The notes under the pieces are model-generated. The model searched no databases. It had not been told where the DNA came from and saw only the letters and a list, made by a program, of their open reading frames with translations. Of a DNA stretch of 64,000 bases, positions 43,924 through 53,276 are shown in pieces. The stretch's first letter is position 1; every line of letters starts with the position of its first letter. The stretch is from Saprospiraceae bacterium (GTDB lineage Bacteria; Bacteroidota; Bacteroidia; Chitinophagales; Saprospiraceae). The translations under genes and the position numbers were made by a program. The stretch covers positions 1-64,000 of the forward strand of contig BQJU01000032.1 of the NCBI GenBank assembly GCA_021604865.1, in the 5' to 3' direction.

Positions 43924-46900
43924 ATGCCCAATTTAGTTCTGGTGCCTGTTCATCTGGATGCCTTGTTTTTATCGCATGACCAGCTGGTGGCAGGCCCCAA
44001 AGCCGATTTTACCCGCCTACCCTATCTCCGTAATGGGCAGGATCATCAATCGGATGCTCCTTTTTTAAGTGAAGAAATACTGACAAAACCCTTTCATAAC
44101 GAGAATTTACACCTCAAAGCAGGCATACATTTACATTGGGCATTGCCTGACGCATTGACCAAAACGCTGGATGGAAAAGACAGCAGCCACTTTCCAACAG
44201 TCCCCAACCGATGGCTGATTTCACGAATTAGAAATGGTCAAAAAGAAAAGACCTGGGTGGTCGAAAGTGATTACCTCTACTCGGATGGGATGGGGCAATA
44301 TTCCGGTAGTATTTCCTATCCTTATCCCAAAATATCACCCAATGATCAGCCTTTCCGGTTTTTAGGCAGGAAGATGCCCTGGGCAGCATGGAAAAATGCA
44401 ACGGCTAATAATAATGAATACCTGGATCACCTTACGGCAGTGGGTTATGGAGAACCAACCTTTGCCGCTTTTTATCCCAATTGCCACTCCGTTTTTGGGT
44501 TTCACGATGGAGAAATCAATCCTTATACCTTAGCAAATACCTCCTATGAGGTGACAGGCTGGTATAATAATCCGGAAGAGGATTATTTGAAACAGTTACA
44601 ACAAAGCCTCCTGACCCTACCCAATGCTCCAACTACCTTGTTTGATATGCATGAGTTAATGGAACAGTCGAGTGCATGGCGTTTGGATATACAAATTGAT
44701 AAACAAGCATTTTTAACGGCCAATCCCACAGCCACCACGCTACTGGACGATTGGATTGCTAACAATTGGATTGCACTTATCGATGAGCACACGATTGCTA
44801 TAATGCCCAAAGCTCAATGGAAGAAAGAACCAGATGAGCGTGCGTTATCCTTTATGAGTCGTTTATTGGGGCCCTATTTTGATCTGCAAACGTTATGTTT
44901 TTCACACTTAAAATTTCCAGAAACCATACCGGAACAAATCGAGCATCCTGGCTTTAATAACCATGATTTTCAGGTGACCATTGCCAATACAGGTTCCGAG
45001 GCACTTTCAGCCTACCTTTCCCATCAATTGGCAGGAGAATTCACACATGAGCAGGTAGAGGATCAACTGGAAGCCATCCTGCTTGCAAGTAAATTGGAAA
45101 ACCACCGCCTGGATACCGGTGCCAAATTTGAAGAGGCCCGGCATGAAAAGGGCTTTAATGCCATCCCCGGAGGTACACGTTGGGTGATCCGCCCACAAAA
45201 TGACCCGCATTCGGCCGCCAAAGCCGACAATGTAGCGGAACAACAACAGATTACCCTTCCTGAAGCCTTAGGGCATGCCCTCAATCAACTCAACCTGTTG
45301 CAGGGGCGATATGATCAGGCTCAAAAAGAAATTCAAAGTCTGAAACACCACTTGTTTTCCGACTGGTACAAATACCTCAAATGTGTGTATCCGCCAGATG
45401 GAACCCATGAAGAATTTATTCCTCCCGATGAGGTCAAATATTTTATCGAACAAAATGACTTGTCTCCTCTTTCCGAAAAATCAGCAAGTACCGGAAAATT
45501 AAACTGGCAGGAAGATGAAGAAAAACGAGTCTCCGAAGCTACTGTTGTCGAAGGGGTTTCTACAAGCCTGGCCCAGCAAGTGGCCACAGCCATCAATCAG
45601 CTCATCGAACAGCTGAAAACCTTTAATCGGGAAGGTGGTTTATTATTGGCCTTAAAACTAGGCGAACAATCAGAAGATGGAAGTGTCCCCGACTTTTCAG
45701 GACGTGAAAATAGTGGCCAGCTATCTGGAGAGGTCAACTTTGTTGATGATATTACATTTCTTCGGGTAGCCGAATTTAATGGAACGAATGCACAGCTAAA
45801 TCTTCCATTATTACAAGCTATAAAGTCGATTTCCTTTTGGACATTTATTCCGGCCGAAAGTACAAGTGGTTGTTTATTGGATGCCGGTGGTGGGTTAAAT
45901 GCTTTTCTGTCAAACGGGGACACTGGAACAGCCTGGAAAAAGCTGTTTGTCAATGGACAACAAGTGCCTGCAATCAACTGGAATGCCATTCCTAAAGGAG
46001 ATTGGGTCCATTTACATCTGAGCCTTGCTCAGCCTATAGAGGCTTCTTTCACACTGATGAGTCGGTCCAATGGGCAGGATTTTCTAGCCGGCAACTTGGC
46101 ACACATCCACGTTTATGATTTCGAGTTGGAAGAACAGGCCATTCAACGTGATATGCGCCATTATGTACGCCAACAATACGTGTTGCAAGCCTCTGCTGCT
46201 TCCCGCTACTGGCAGGCAAAAGAACCCGTGGCCTTGTTTACTGGTGAAGCGATAAAACCTTCTCCCCGGCACGGCTTTGACGGCAATCACCGGATGGATG
46301 GCAAACTGCATTGCATCAGCTGGCCACAGACAGATATCAACAGCTTGATCAATGAGGCGTTTGGCCCGTTATCGGCCAAACTGGACGCCCTCAAAGCCCA
46401 ATACCCAGACGACCATTTTGCCTTTGAAACTTGGGGACATCAGCCCTGGCATCCTTTTATGCTGGAATGGCAGGTGATCATGTCGCCGCTTAGCAATAAG
46501 AGTAATCTGAACGATAGCTTGCGTACTTATCATCGGGATTTTGTGACAGAAAACTATGAAATGAAGGAAAATGCCGTGGACCTGAATGTAAAACCCGGCA
46601 AATTTTCCATCACCAATGTGGCTTACGAATACAGCGGCTCCTCTGTATTAACGCCCTATGCTGATCTCCAACTCAAAGACCGACTGGAGGCTTACCTTAA
46701 AAAACAAGTGGTTACCCCCTGGTATATACAGCAAGAGATTGAGGTGGAAAATCGAAACTATGATTTTACCAGTCAGGAGGTGAAAAATATACTCAATAAT
46801 TACATTCAGGTGAATGAAGCCACCATTACGGAAGATCCGGTCAACAACCTCTTAAGGGCATACAACTATCTCCAGGCCAGTAATCATCAGTCACTTTCTC

Positions 46901-48492
46901 AGACGTTAGGCGGATTTAATGATGCATTGCTTATGCATCGTCTAGTGATGCAAACGCCTATTGATGATCCCATCGGTTTTCCGAACTACCGATACTTTGC
47001 AGATTATGTAGGCAATGCCCTGGGTAAAGACATCCATTCTGCTCCTGATCCAAATGCGGATTTTAATCCCATCAGATCGGGTGTAATGCGGGTGAATCAA
47101 TTGCAACTGATGGATACCTTTGGACGTAGCAAAGCATTGTATAGTGGAGATTTATTCAAACCCCATCAGATGGAAGTACCTGGCCGGGCCGATATGGTTC
47201 ATTTGCGTCCGCGATTGGTCCAGCCCGCGCGCCTCAATTTCCGCTGGCTCTCCGCGAGTGATGGTGATCAGGAAATGAATGAACACCCGGCCACCAGCCC
47301 GATATGTGGATGGATTTTAGTTAACAACCTGGACCATAGTTTGATGATTTATCAAACGGATGGTGCCGCCTTATGTAGTGTAAGTCCCGATGAAGACACC
47401 AATTTCCTGCTCAGACATCCTCCTGGCCCAAAATTTGGACAAGCTTTTGACCTTCAGGAGGCTGACAATATGTATTTGCGGCAAATGCTAGACTATTTAA
47501 GGGGCCGGCAACAAAATAACCCTCAATTTTTGCAGCATTTTATCACCGTAATCGATTCCTCATTAGCCAATATTGATCCGGCAAATTTTGCGCAACATAC
47601 GGATATTGCCATGCTCATGAGCCGGCCTTTAGCGCTGGTACGTGCCAGCATGGATCTTGAATTGGCGGGATTGCCAGCCATCAATCACGATTGGAATGTT
47701 TTCCGCCATGACCTGTTGCGCAATACGCGGCAAAGTGAAGCATTTACGGATGTAGAATTCCCCATTCGCCTGGGTGAGTACAAACAACTCAACGATGGCC
47801 TGGTGGGCTATTGGCTGGAGGAAGGGGATGGTTATAAAGACCTGCAATTTTTTGCGCCTCAAAGTGATATTGTTGATGATCCGAACATTATTACCCGTTC
47901 AACGAGTCGATTCACGCTATGCCAGGCCGTATCTGATACACCAAAAATGTTAAGTCTCTTGCTTGATCCCAGAGGATTGGTTCATGCCACTTCCGGCATT
48001 TTACCGACCAAAGCCATTCGCATTCCACCAGATCAATATGCTAAAGCATTGCAACGCATAGAAATTACTTTCCTAACGGCACCCTTGCTGAGTGATAGCC
48101 AGCAGGTGCAAATTGCGCTTCCGGCAGAGACGGACTATCAATGGTCGTGGTTGGCCAATACGAATGGTGGGTGGGATGAAATTTCGGTACCGGGTGTGGT
48201 GCGGAAAAGTGCTTTTGTAGAAACATTTGCACAGGAAGCAGATGCCATTTGGGACCTGTTGGGGCAAGACAGTATCCAATGGATCATCCCGTTGGATGAT
48301 GCCAGGGCTACTGTGGTTGAAATTGATCAACGAGCTGCTACGCAATTAGGAGAGCAATGGGAGCCAAAACGCACCCAAATAGATGATGTATTGGCACAAG
48401 TCAGCCTGGGACAAGCTTCTTTACAAGCAGATTTGCACGGAACAAACCTGATCCGGGAAGGCTGGCTGAAACTCAAAAAGATTTCAGAATAA
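43924..48492 (+). CDS. Giant leaderless protein of unknown function with internal LamG-like domain
   Basis: This 1522-residue protein has no signal peptide. Its N-terminus contains conserved-looking blocks (VPVHLDALFL, GIHLHWALPDAL, FPTVPNRWLISR) that I recall from uncharacterised large proteins of cyanobacteria, actinobacteria and Bacteroidota, though I cannot verify this here. Residues about 575-740 look like a concanavalin/LamG sandwich (GLLLALKLGEQSEDGSVPDFSGRE, ISFWTFIP, HIHVYDFELEEQAIQRDM). A coiled segment lies about 440-480. The C-terminal half is rich in Trp, Pro and Asp with no known motif. It heads a seven-gene unit that includes a tail-fibre-like protein and a deaminase. It is not a T9SS cargo. 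A structural role in a particle or complex is possible but unproven. Confidence 0.75.
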   Translation: MPNLVLVPVHLDALFLSHDQLVAGPKADFTRLPYLRNGQDHQSDAPFLSEEILTKPFHNENLHLKAGIHLHWALPDALTKTLDGKDSSHFPTVPNRWLISRIRNGQKEKTWVVESDYLYSDGMGQYSGSISYPYPKISPNDQPFRFLGRKMPWAAWKNATANNNEYLDHLTAVGYGEPTFAAFYPNCHSVFGFHDGEINPYTLANTSYEVTGWYNNPEEDYLKQLQQSLLTLPNAPTTLFDMHELMEQSSAWRLDIQIDKQAFLTANPTATTLLDDWIANNWIALIDEHTIAIMPKAQWKKEPDERALSFMSRLLGPYFDLQTLCFSHLKFPETIPEQIEHPGFNNHDFQVTIANTGSEALSAYLSHQLAGEFTHEQVEDQLEAILLASKLENHRLDTGAKFEEARHEKGFNAIPGGTRWVIRPQNDPHSAAKADNVAEQQQITLPEALGHALNQLNLLQGRYDQAQKEIQSLKHHLFSDWYKYLKCVYPPDGTHEEFIPPDEVKYFIEQNDLSPLSEKSASTGKLNWQEDEEKRVSEATVVEGVSTSLAQQVATAINQLIEQLKTFNREGGLLLALKLGEQSEDGSVPDFSGRENSGQLSGEVNFVDDITFLRVAEFNGTNAQLNLPLLQAIKSISFWTFIPAESTSGCLLDAGGGLNAFLSNGDTGTAWKKLFVNGQQVPAINWNAIPKGDWVHLHLSLAQPIEASFTLMSRSNGQDFLAGNLAHIHVYDFELEEQAIQRDMRHYVRQQYVLQASAASRYWQAKEPVALFTGEAIKPSPRHGFDGNHRMDGKLHCISWPQTDINSLINEAFGPLSAKLDALKAQYPDDHFAFETWGHQPWHPFMLEWQVIMSPLSNKSNLNDSLRTYHRDFVTENYEMKENAVDLNVKPGKFSITNVAYEYSGSSVLTPYADLQLKDRLEAYLKKQVVTPWYIQQEIEVENRNYDFTSQEVKNILNNYIQVNEATITEDPVNNLLRAYNYLQASNHQSLSQTLGGFNDALLMHRLVMQTPIDDPIGFPNYRYFADYVGNALGKDIHSAPDPNADFNPIRSGVMRVNQLQLMDTFGRSKALYSGDLFKPHQMEVPGRADMVHLRPRLVQPARLNFRWLSASDGDQEMNEHPATSPICGWILVNNLDHSLMIYQTDGAALCSVSPDEDTNFLLRHPPGPKFGQAFDLQEADNMYLRQMLDYLRGRQQNNPQFLQHFITVIDSSLANIDPANFAQHTDIAMLMSRPLALVRASMDLELAGLPAINHDWNVFRHDLLRNTRQSEAFTDVEFPIRLGEYKQLNDGLVGYWLEEGDGYKDLQFFAPQSDIVDDPNIITRSTSRFTLCQAVSDTPKMLSLLLDPRGLVHATSGILPTKAIRIPPDQYAKALQRIEITFLTAPLLSDSQQVQIALPAETDYQWSWLANTNGGWDEISVPGVVRKSAFVETFAQEADAIWDLLGQDSIQWIIPLDDARATVVEIDQRAATQLGEQWEPKRTQIDDVLAQVSLGQASLQADLHGTNLIREGWLKLKKISE

Positions 48493-48522
48493 ATTACAAT
48501 TAAAAGTTATAAAAAATATAAC

Positions 48523-48696
48523 ATGGCTGATTTACAAAAAGAAGAAAAACCTCAGAACCTCAAATTTACATTAAGCATTGAGGAAACCAACTTGATCATG
48601 GATGCTCTAGGACAAATGCCCTTTGTGCGCGTTCACCAATTGATAGCAAAGATTCAACAACAAGCGGCTGGTCAGTTACAGAACAATCAAAAATAA
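48523..48696 (+). CDS. 57-residue small protein between the giant and fibre-like genes
   Basis: ATG 48523 to TAA 48694-48696 encodes 57 residues, with an A-rich leader upstream and 22 bp to the next start. It has a Lys/Glu-rich start, a beta-strand-like FTLSIEETNLIMDALGQMP segment and an amphipathic helix (VRVHQLIAKIQQQAAGQLQ). Small proteins with this strand-helix pattern and an L-x-x-L-P core are common beside phage tail and fibre genes. That suggests a chaperone, clamp or capping subunit, but the family is not identified. Conservation of its position between two large genes of the same operon supports it being real. Confidence 0.65.
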   Translation: MADLQKEEKPQNLKFTLSIEETNLIMDALGQMPFVRVHQLIAKIQQQAAGQLQNNQK

Positions 48697-48718
48697 CCAC
48701 CTAAACTCAACAATAACT

Positions 48719-51541
48719 ATGGCAATATCGGAAAACCTCATTTTTCATTTACCACTAAATGAACATGCTGAGGATAAGGTTATTCACAATGCTTTGCAAG
48801 ATGGCAATATAGGCAGCATGCAGGGCAATACCATGCTGATCCCGGATGAAACATTTGGCGCCGCTATTAGCTTTGACGGACAGGGCGACTACTTAGATTG
48901 TCATAATGTCTACAATCCGGCAGCCAAACCATTGTCCGTCAGTATCTGGTTCAATGCTGCGAAAACGGATGCAGAACATATTCTTTTTAATAAAGAGGAT
49001 TTGTTTGAAGCAGGAATCCAGGGTGGCATGCTCCGATATGCCTTCCAACCACATTGGGATTGGGATGGTGCCAATACTTTTCCCGTACATATTGGAATAT
49101 GGTATCATGTTGTGGTGGTTTACGATGGTCAAAAACAATATTTGTATAAAGATGGCGTCAAGGTTTTTGAACGCGCCCAAACCGGCAATATCGGTGCTAA
49201 TGACAGTAAGTTACTTATTGGCGCAAGAGGCCACACCAATCCGCACAACTTTTTCCAGGGTAAACTGGCCCAGTTTCGAATGTACGACAGGGCATTGACC
49301 GCTGCCGAAATCCAGGAAATTGGCATAAAAGATCAGGTAGCTTTAGCTACTTTCCATCAATCTCATCCAATCGAATTCGATTTACTAGACAACCAGAAGC
49401 AGCCCGTCTTGTATATCGATGAAGATCCGGCTGGATATCAAATGCACCTCAACATCAAAAACAAAGGCCGGCAAAATATCCAGTTTTCAGAAGTGGCGCA
49501 TTTTGAACCCAGTGAAAATACTCACCACTTTGCGCTGCATTTTCGGCCGGGTACTTTGCACGATGATTGTTTTGGGACGATCAGTGTTGTCAACAATCAG
49601 AAGTGGCGCATGCGATTGATCCCACAAGCGGATCAGAGTGTCATCATCTATGTATTGGCCAATCATACCCCAAAAATTGAAGTGGGCAGTACCGAAACCA
49701 TCACTTTTTCCAACTTCAGAGCCAATGGTGTACATGGCACTCGTGGCACCCGGGTAGAGCTTTTTTACGGAAGTATGGCCTATGAAGAATCGACCACTTG
49801 GATTAAAGGGCGGCGACTGGCACACCTCAACATCGTCAATCACAACGGCAAAAAAAACATTCCACTACATATAGGTTTCCATGGGAGCAATATTGTACTT
49901 AACGATGCGGTCAACGATAGTTCCGGCACAGCCAATCAGCTCAAACTACACCTGACCAATGCGCTACAACTCGACCCGGCCAATCCGGATAAATCCAATT
50001 TCCCTTTAAAAGGCAAGGATGCAGATTCTCCAACCAAATTCATTATTTCTTTTGATGTACAAAACGATGGAGAACATAAAGACTGGGCACTAGGGACCAA
50101 AAGTCAAGTGGCGAATATTGAAATACGCCCCACTGCAATAAAGGTACCAGGCCAGGCAGATATTCAGTGGTCGCCAGCAGTGGTCAATCCCGGCGAAGTT
50201 TTTATGCTGGAACAAGACGTCACCTTAAAGGCCGGAGCTAATTTGGAGGTGGATATCTCCAATATCAAATCCTCTTTGCCGGTAGGTCATACCAACCTCT
50301 ATCTGCACTATGAAGATATACCCGGTTATTGGAATGGACAATTTGTGGAGGTGGTGGAGAAATCCCCACTATTATTCCATAGCAACGCTCAGGGATTTGA
50401 GTTTGTAGGTATTGGTACACCTGAACCCGAAAAACACCTGCACATCAAGGGAAGCACGGCCGGAGGCAGATTCATGAATGATGTTCATGATCGACCTGGC
50501 TTGGCTATTTCAGGAGCCTATCCACAAATTGATTTATTCAGTACCGATGGTAACAATACCAGCCATGGTCCCACTTTAAAATTTTCAGCCTATAATGATG
50601 CCAATAAGACCAGCTTCAAAAATTGGTCGATCGGGACCTCAGCCGCCGATGCCCGTTTTCTGGACATTGGATTTAGTGGCGCCAGCGACAACAACCCCCA
50701 TGCTGGCATTCGCAATTACAATGGAAGGACAGTGTTGACTTTGCTGGAAAACGGGAATGTGGGCATAGGTAATATAGAACCTACCTATAAACTGGATGTA
50801 TATGGTAGCATACGTGCCCATCGCTACTACGATGATGACATTAGTTTTTACATCGATGCCAATACGACGTCTGTATTGAATGTGGTCCATGCGAGTATTT
50901 TGTATGATCGGGAGGATACGAGTTATTATATCGACCCAGGTTATCATTCCAGATTGAACCGCATGGATTTGGATTCCGGCGCCGGTAATTCCATCATAGC
51001 AAGAAACAATGGTACGGGCATTGTCACCATTATGGCCCTTAGCGAGGGCAATTCAAAGGCCATTTATGCCCAAAATAAGGGGATAGGATATCCTGCTATA
51101 GCAGCAATAAACCTAGGTAATTCTCATGCCATCCAGGCAGATAATAATTCACCCAGCTTTGCATCTGTTCAAGCCAAAAACAGTCACAATTCAGGCTGGG
51201 ATTTTTGGGCTGCCGGGAACAACCACTATGGCCGGGCCAGTTCTATTCGTCTGAAGGAAGATGTCTCTACGGTGGCCAATGCCTTGGAAAAAGTATTAAA
51301 ACTCAATGGTGTCCGCTTTAAATGGAAAGATTCAGGAACCGAAGACCTGGGCTTTATTGCCGAAGAAGCCGGAAAAGTGATTCCCGAAGCCGTACAATTT
51401 GAAGACAACGGCTATGCCACCGGCATGAGCTATGATCATGTGTTGCCCTTGCTCGTAGAAGCTGTGAAGGAACAACAGGGGATCATTGAAAGCCTAAAAG
51501 AACAAATTCAATTATTAATTGCCAACAAAAAAAATACATAA
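48719..51541 (+). CDS. Tail-fibre-like protein with N-terminal LamG domain and C-terminal peptidase S74 chaperone
   Basis: The 940-residue protein has no signal peptide. Residues 1-200 form a LamG/concanavalin-like domain (LIFHLPLNE, FDGQGDYLDC, SVSIWFNA, WYHVVVVYDG, FRMYDRALTAAEI). The middle is beta-rich. Residues about 690-760 hold fibre-type repeats (SFYIDANTTSVLN, TSYYIDPGYHSRLN), as found in phage tail fibres. The last 100 residues (841-940) form a peptidase S74 intramolecular chaperone (SSIRLKEDV, LNGVRFKWKD, DLGFIAEEAGKVIPEAV, YDHVLPLLVEAVKEQQ) that trimerises beta-helical fibres and then cleaves itself off. The conserved Ser is Ser841, although the usual following Asp is Ser. It likely forms a trimeric glycan-binding fibre. 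It lies 22 bp after the 57-residue gene. Confidence 0.87.
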   Translation: MAISENLIFHLPLNEHAEDKVIHNALQDGNIGSMQGNTMLIPDETFGAAISFDGQGDYLDCHNVYNPAAKPLSVSIWFNAAKTDAEHILFNKEDLFEAGIQGGMLRYAFQPHWDWDGANTFPVHIGIWYHVVVVYDGQKQYLYKDGVKVFERAQTGNIGANDSKLLIGARGHTNPHNFFQGKLAQFRMYDRALTAAEIQEIGIKDQVALATFHQSHPIEFDLLDNQKQPVLYIDEDPAGYQMHLNIKNKGRQNIQFSEVAHFEPSENTHHFALHFRPGTLHDDCFGTISVVNNQKWRMRLIPQADQSVIIYVLANHTPKIEVGSTETITFSNFRANGVHGTRGTRVELFYGSMAYEESTTWIKGRRLAHLNIVNHNGKKNIPLHIGFHGSNIVLNDAVNDSSGTANQLKLHLTNALQLDPANPDKSNFPLKGKDADSPTKFIISFDVQNDGEHKDWALGTKSQVANIEIRPTAIKVPGQADIQWSPAVVNPGEVFMLEQDVTLKAGANLEVDISNIKSSLPVGHTNLYLHYEDIPGYWNGQFVEVVEKSPLLFHSNAQGFEFVGIGTPEPEKHLHIKGSTAGGRFMNDVHDRPGLAISGAYPQIDLFSTDGNNTSHGPTLKFSAYNDANKTSFKNWSIGTSAADARFLDIGFSGASDNNPHAGIRNYNGRTVLTLLENGNVGIGNIEPTYKLDVYGSIRAHRYYDDDISFYIDANTTSVLNVVHASILYDREDTSYYIDPGYHSRLNRMDLDSGAGNSIIARNNGTGIVTIMALSEGNSKAIYAQNKGIGYPAIAAINLGNSHAIQADNNSPSFASVQAKNSHNSGWDFWAAGNNHYGRASSIRLKEDVSTVANALEKVLKLNGVRFKWKDSGTEDLGFIAEEAGKVIPEAVQFEDNGYATGMSYDHVLPLLVEAVKEQQGIIESLKEQIQLLIANKKNT

Positions 51542-51542
51542 C

Positions 51543-51809
51543 ATGTACGTTATACGTGATAAAAACGCCAAAAGTATCCTGCACATCAGCGATGCCGATT
51601 ATGCTAAAAACCTAAAGCCCGAAGAAGTCTACGACGAATTTGACCCAAATACCATGGAGATGGGAAAAACCAAAGCCGAAAAGGTACCGGACTGGTTTGA
51701 CATTGATGAGCAGGGAGAGATTGCACCGTTGACGAAGGAGGCTTTTCGGGCTTTGCGCGATCAGCGGGGGGTGGTGTTTGCTGAGCCGGCGAAGGGGCCC
51801 ATAGAATAA
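51543..51809 (+). CDS. 88-residue acidic protein next to the fibre gene
   Basis: ATG 51543 lies one base after the stop of the fibre gene. The frame also extends upstream to TTG 51519, but ATG is better. The 88 residues are acidic and begin MYVIRDKNAKSILHISDADYAKNL, followed by a EEVYDEFDPNTMEMGKTKAE segment and an ELQ-poor tail. No signal peptide or family is evident. Placement directly after a fibre with a self-cleaving chaperone resembles the small tail-fibre-assembly proteins of phages, so an accessory folding role is a fair guess. It is conserved in direction with the cluster. Confidence 0.6.
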   Translation: MYVIRDKNAKSILHISDADYAKNLKPEEVYDEFDPNTMEMGKTKAEKVPDWFDIDEQGEIAPLTKEAFRALRDQRGVVFAEPAKGPIE

Positions 51810-51877
51810 GTCAGAGAAGGTGAAGCAAAGAAATAATAATGTTTTTTAATCAGGTAGTTCGATTTAAATTTTAGAAG

Positions 51878-53272
51878 ATGCCAATCAGACTCCGGGAAGT
51901 AGCCATTTATTTAAGTATGCATGCTAAAAATAAATTAGGCGATATTGCCTTTGCCATGAATAAGAAAGGGGAAATTTTAAGTATGGCCAGACATGACGCC
52001 CGGCCTGAACTATTTGATGATAGATCCGGCATTATCAATCTAGTACAAAATTACAAGGCTATTGAAGGGGATTATAGTGGGTTGGGAGAATTTATTGTAA
52101 GCAGTGTGCCTCCTACAGAGCGAGACCTAGGCATGATGGCTATGACGGCTCATCTACCTATTGTATATTTTGTTCAAAAACCTAAAATTAAACCTGAATT
52201 TAAAACATTCCACTGGGGTGGCAAGGATAATCCCACCTGGGAACTTCAAGAGGGATTTGATAATATTACTCAGGCGAAAACTATTCCTCCAATTGATAAC
52301 TCGGACGCTAAACTAGCTTTGGATGATAAATTTGGCCTTGAACCCATTTTTCAATTAATCCCTCCTGCTGGTCCAGGTCAAATCCTTCAGGTTCATGATA
52401 TTTTAAAGAAAATCCCCACAAAGGAAGCGAAAAACCTTGTTGATTCTTTTAATCCATATTTAATTAAGCAAATAGAGCCTTTAACACACCTGACCTATGG
52501 AGATGAACCTGAATTTACTCTCCCTCAATTTAAAGAGCCCGATTTTTCAGGAAAAAATAAACTTGTTGATCTAATTTTCATGCATTTAGCCTGGGCTATC
52601 GTTCATCAACGGATGATTAATAAAAAAATTAGCATACCCGGTGGACATAATATTGGATCTGTATTGGTAGATCCGCAAAATAGAATCATTTCCTGGGGGG
52701 TAAATACAAATTATAAACATTCCACATTACATGGAGAGATAAACCTGGTCCACAATTATTTTAAGGATGATAATACCATTGGAGTTAATATAGCCAATTC
52801 CCATAAAAACAGGCTTTATTCAACCTTAGAACCATGTTATATGTGTGCAGGGATGTATTCTGATTCAGGTAACCCGAATATTGATGGTCCATTTTGCTAT
52901 TATGATCAAGATGATCCTGGTATTAAAAATAATGCTTTAGAACGAAGAAATCATAAAAGTGGCCAGGATCAATTTGTCACAGAAATTGGAATTGATGTTT
53001 CCGAGGCTTTTAAAGAATACGTTAAACCACCTAAAAAGAGTGCCTCAGCTGATTATATACGAAAACCGCTCAGTGGGTTTCTAAATAATGAGGCGGTAAA
53101 GTTTATAAATGAAGCAACTGTCGAGTATTTAAAACTTTATAAGGAGGAGGATTTTTCTGAAAAAATAATATGGCAAAATGGATTGATCCTACTTGGGAAT
53201 ATTGGTGGAGAATCTGTCTATGCCTCCTGTAAAAAAGTTCTGAAAATAAAATTCAATACCCTGATCGCCTAA
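51878..53272 (+). CDS. Cytidine-deaminase-fold protein with tandem domains
   Basis: The 464-residue leaderless protein has a complete zinc deaminase site in its second half: His285-Gly-Glu287 in STLHGEINLV, and Pro319-Cys320-Tyr-Met-Cys323 in LEPCYMCAGM, preceded by IGSVLVDPQNRIISWGVN. These are the CDA/dCMP deaminase-superfamily signatures for deaminating bases in nucleotides or nucleic acid. The first ~105 residues look like a degenerate copy: IAFAMNKKGEILSMARHD, then RSGIINLVQNY in place of H-x-E, and SVPPTERDLGMMAM in place of the P-C-x-x-C loop. The copy would be catalytically dead. In polymorphic systems, deaminases often serve as delivered toxins. The gene sits 68 bp after the 88-residue gene and 4 bp before the DUF6603-like gene. 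The enzymatic site is well supported; the target is unknown. Confidence 0.8.
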   Translation: MPIRLREVAIYLSMHAKNKLGDIAFAMNKKGEILSMARHDARPELFDDRSGIINLVQNYKAIEGDYSGLGEFIVSSVPPTERDLGMMAMTAHLPIVYFVQKPKIKPEFKTFHWGGKDNPTWELQEGFDNITQAKTIPPIDNSDAKLALDDKFGLEPIFQLIPPAGPGQILQVHDILKKIPTKEAKNLVDSFNPYLIKQIEPLTHLTYGDEPEFTLPQFKEPDFSGKNKLVDLIFMHLAWAIVHQRMINKKISIPGGHNIGSVLVDPQNRIISWGVNTNYKHSTLHGEINLVHNYFKDDNTIGVNIANSHKNRLYSTLEPCYMCAGMYSDSGNPNIDGPFCYYDQDDPGIKNNALERRNHKSGQDQFVTEIGIDVSEAFKEYVKPPKKSASADYIRKPLSGFLNNEAVKFINEATVEYLKLYKEEDFSEKIIWQNGLILLGNIGGESVYASCKKVLKIKFNTLIA

Positions 53273-53276
53273 GCTT

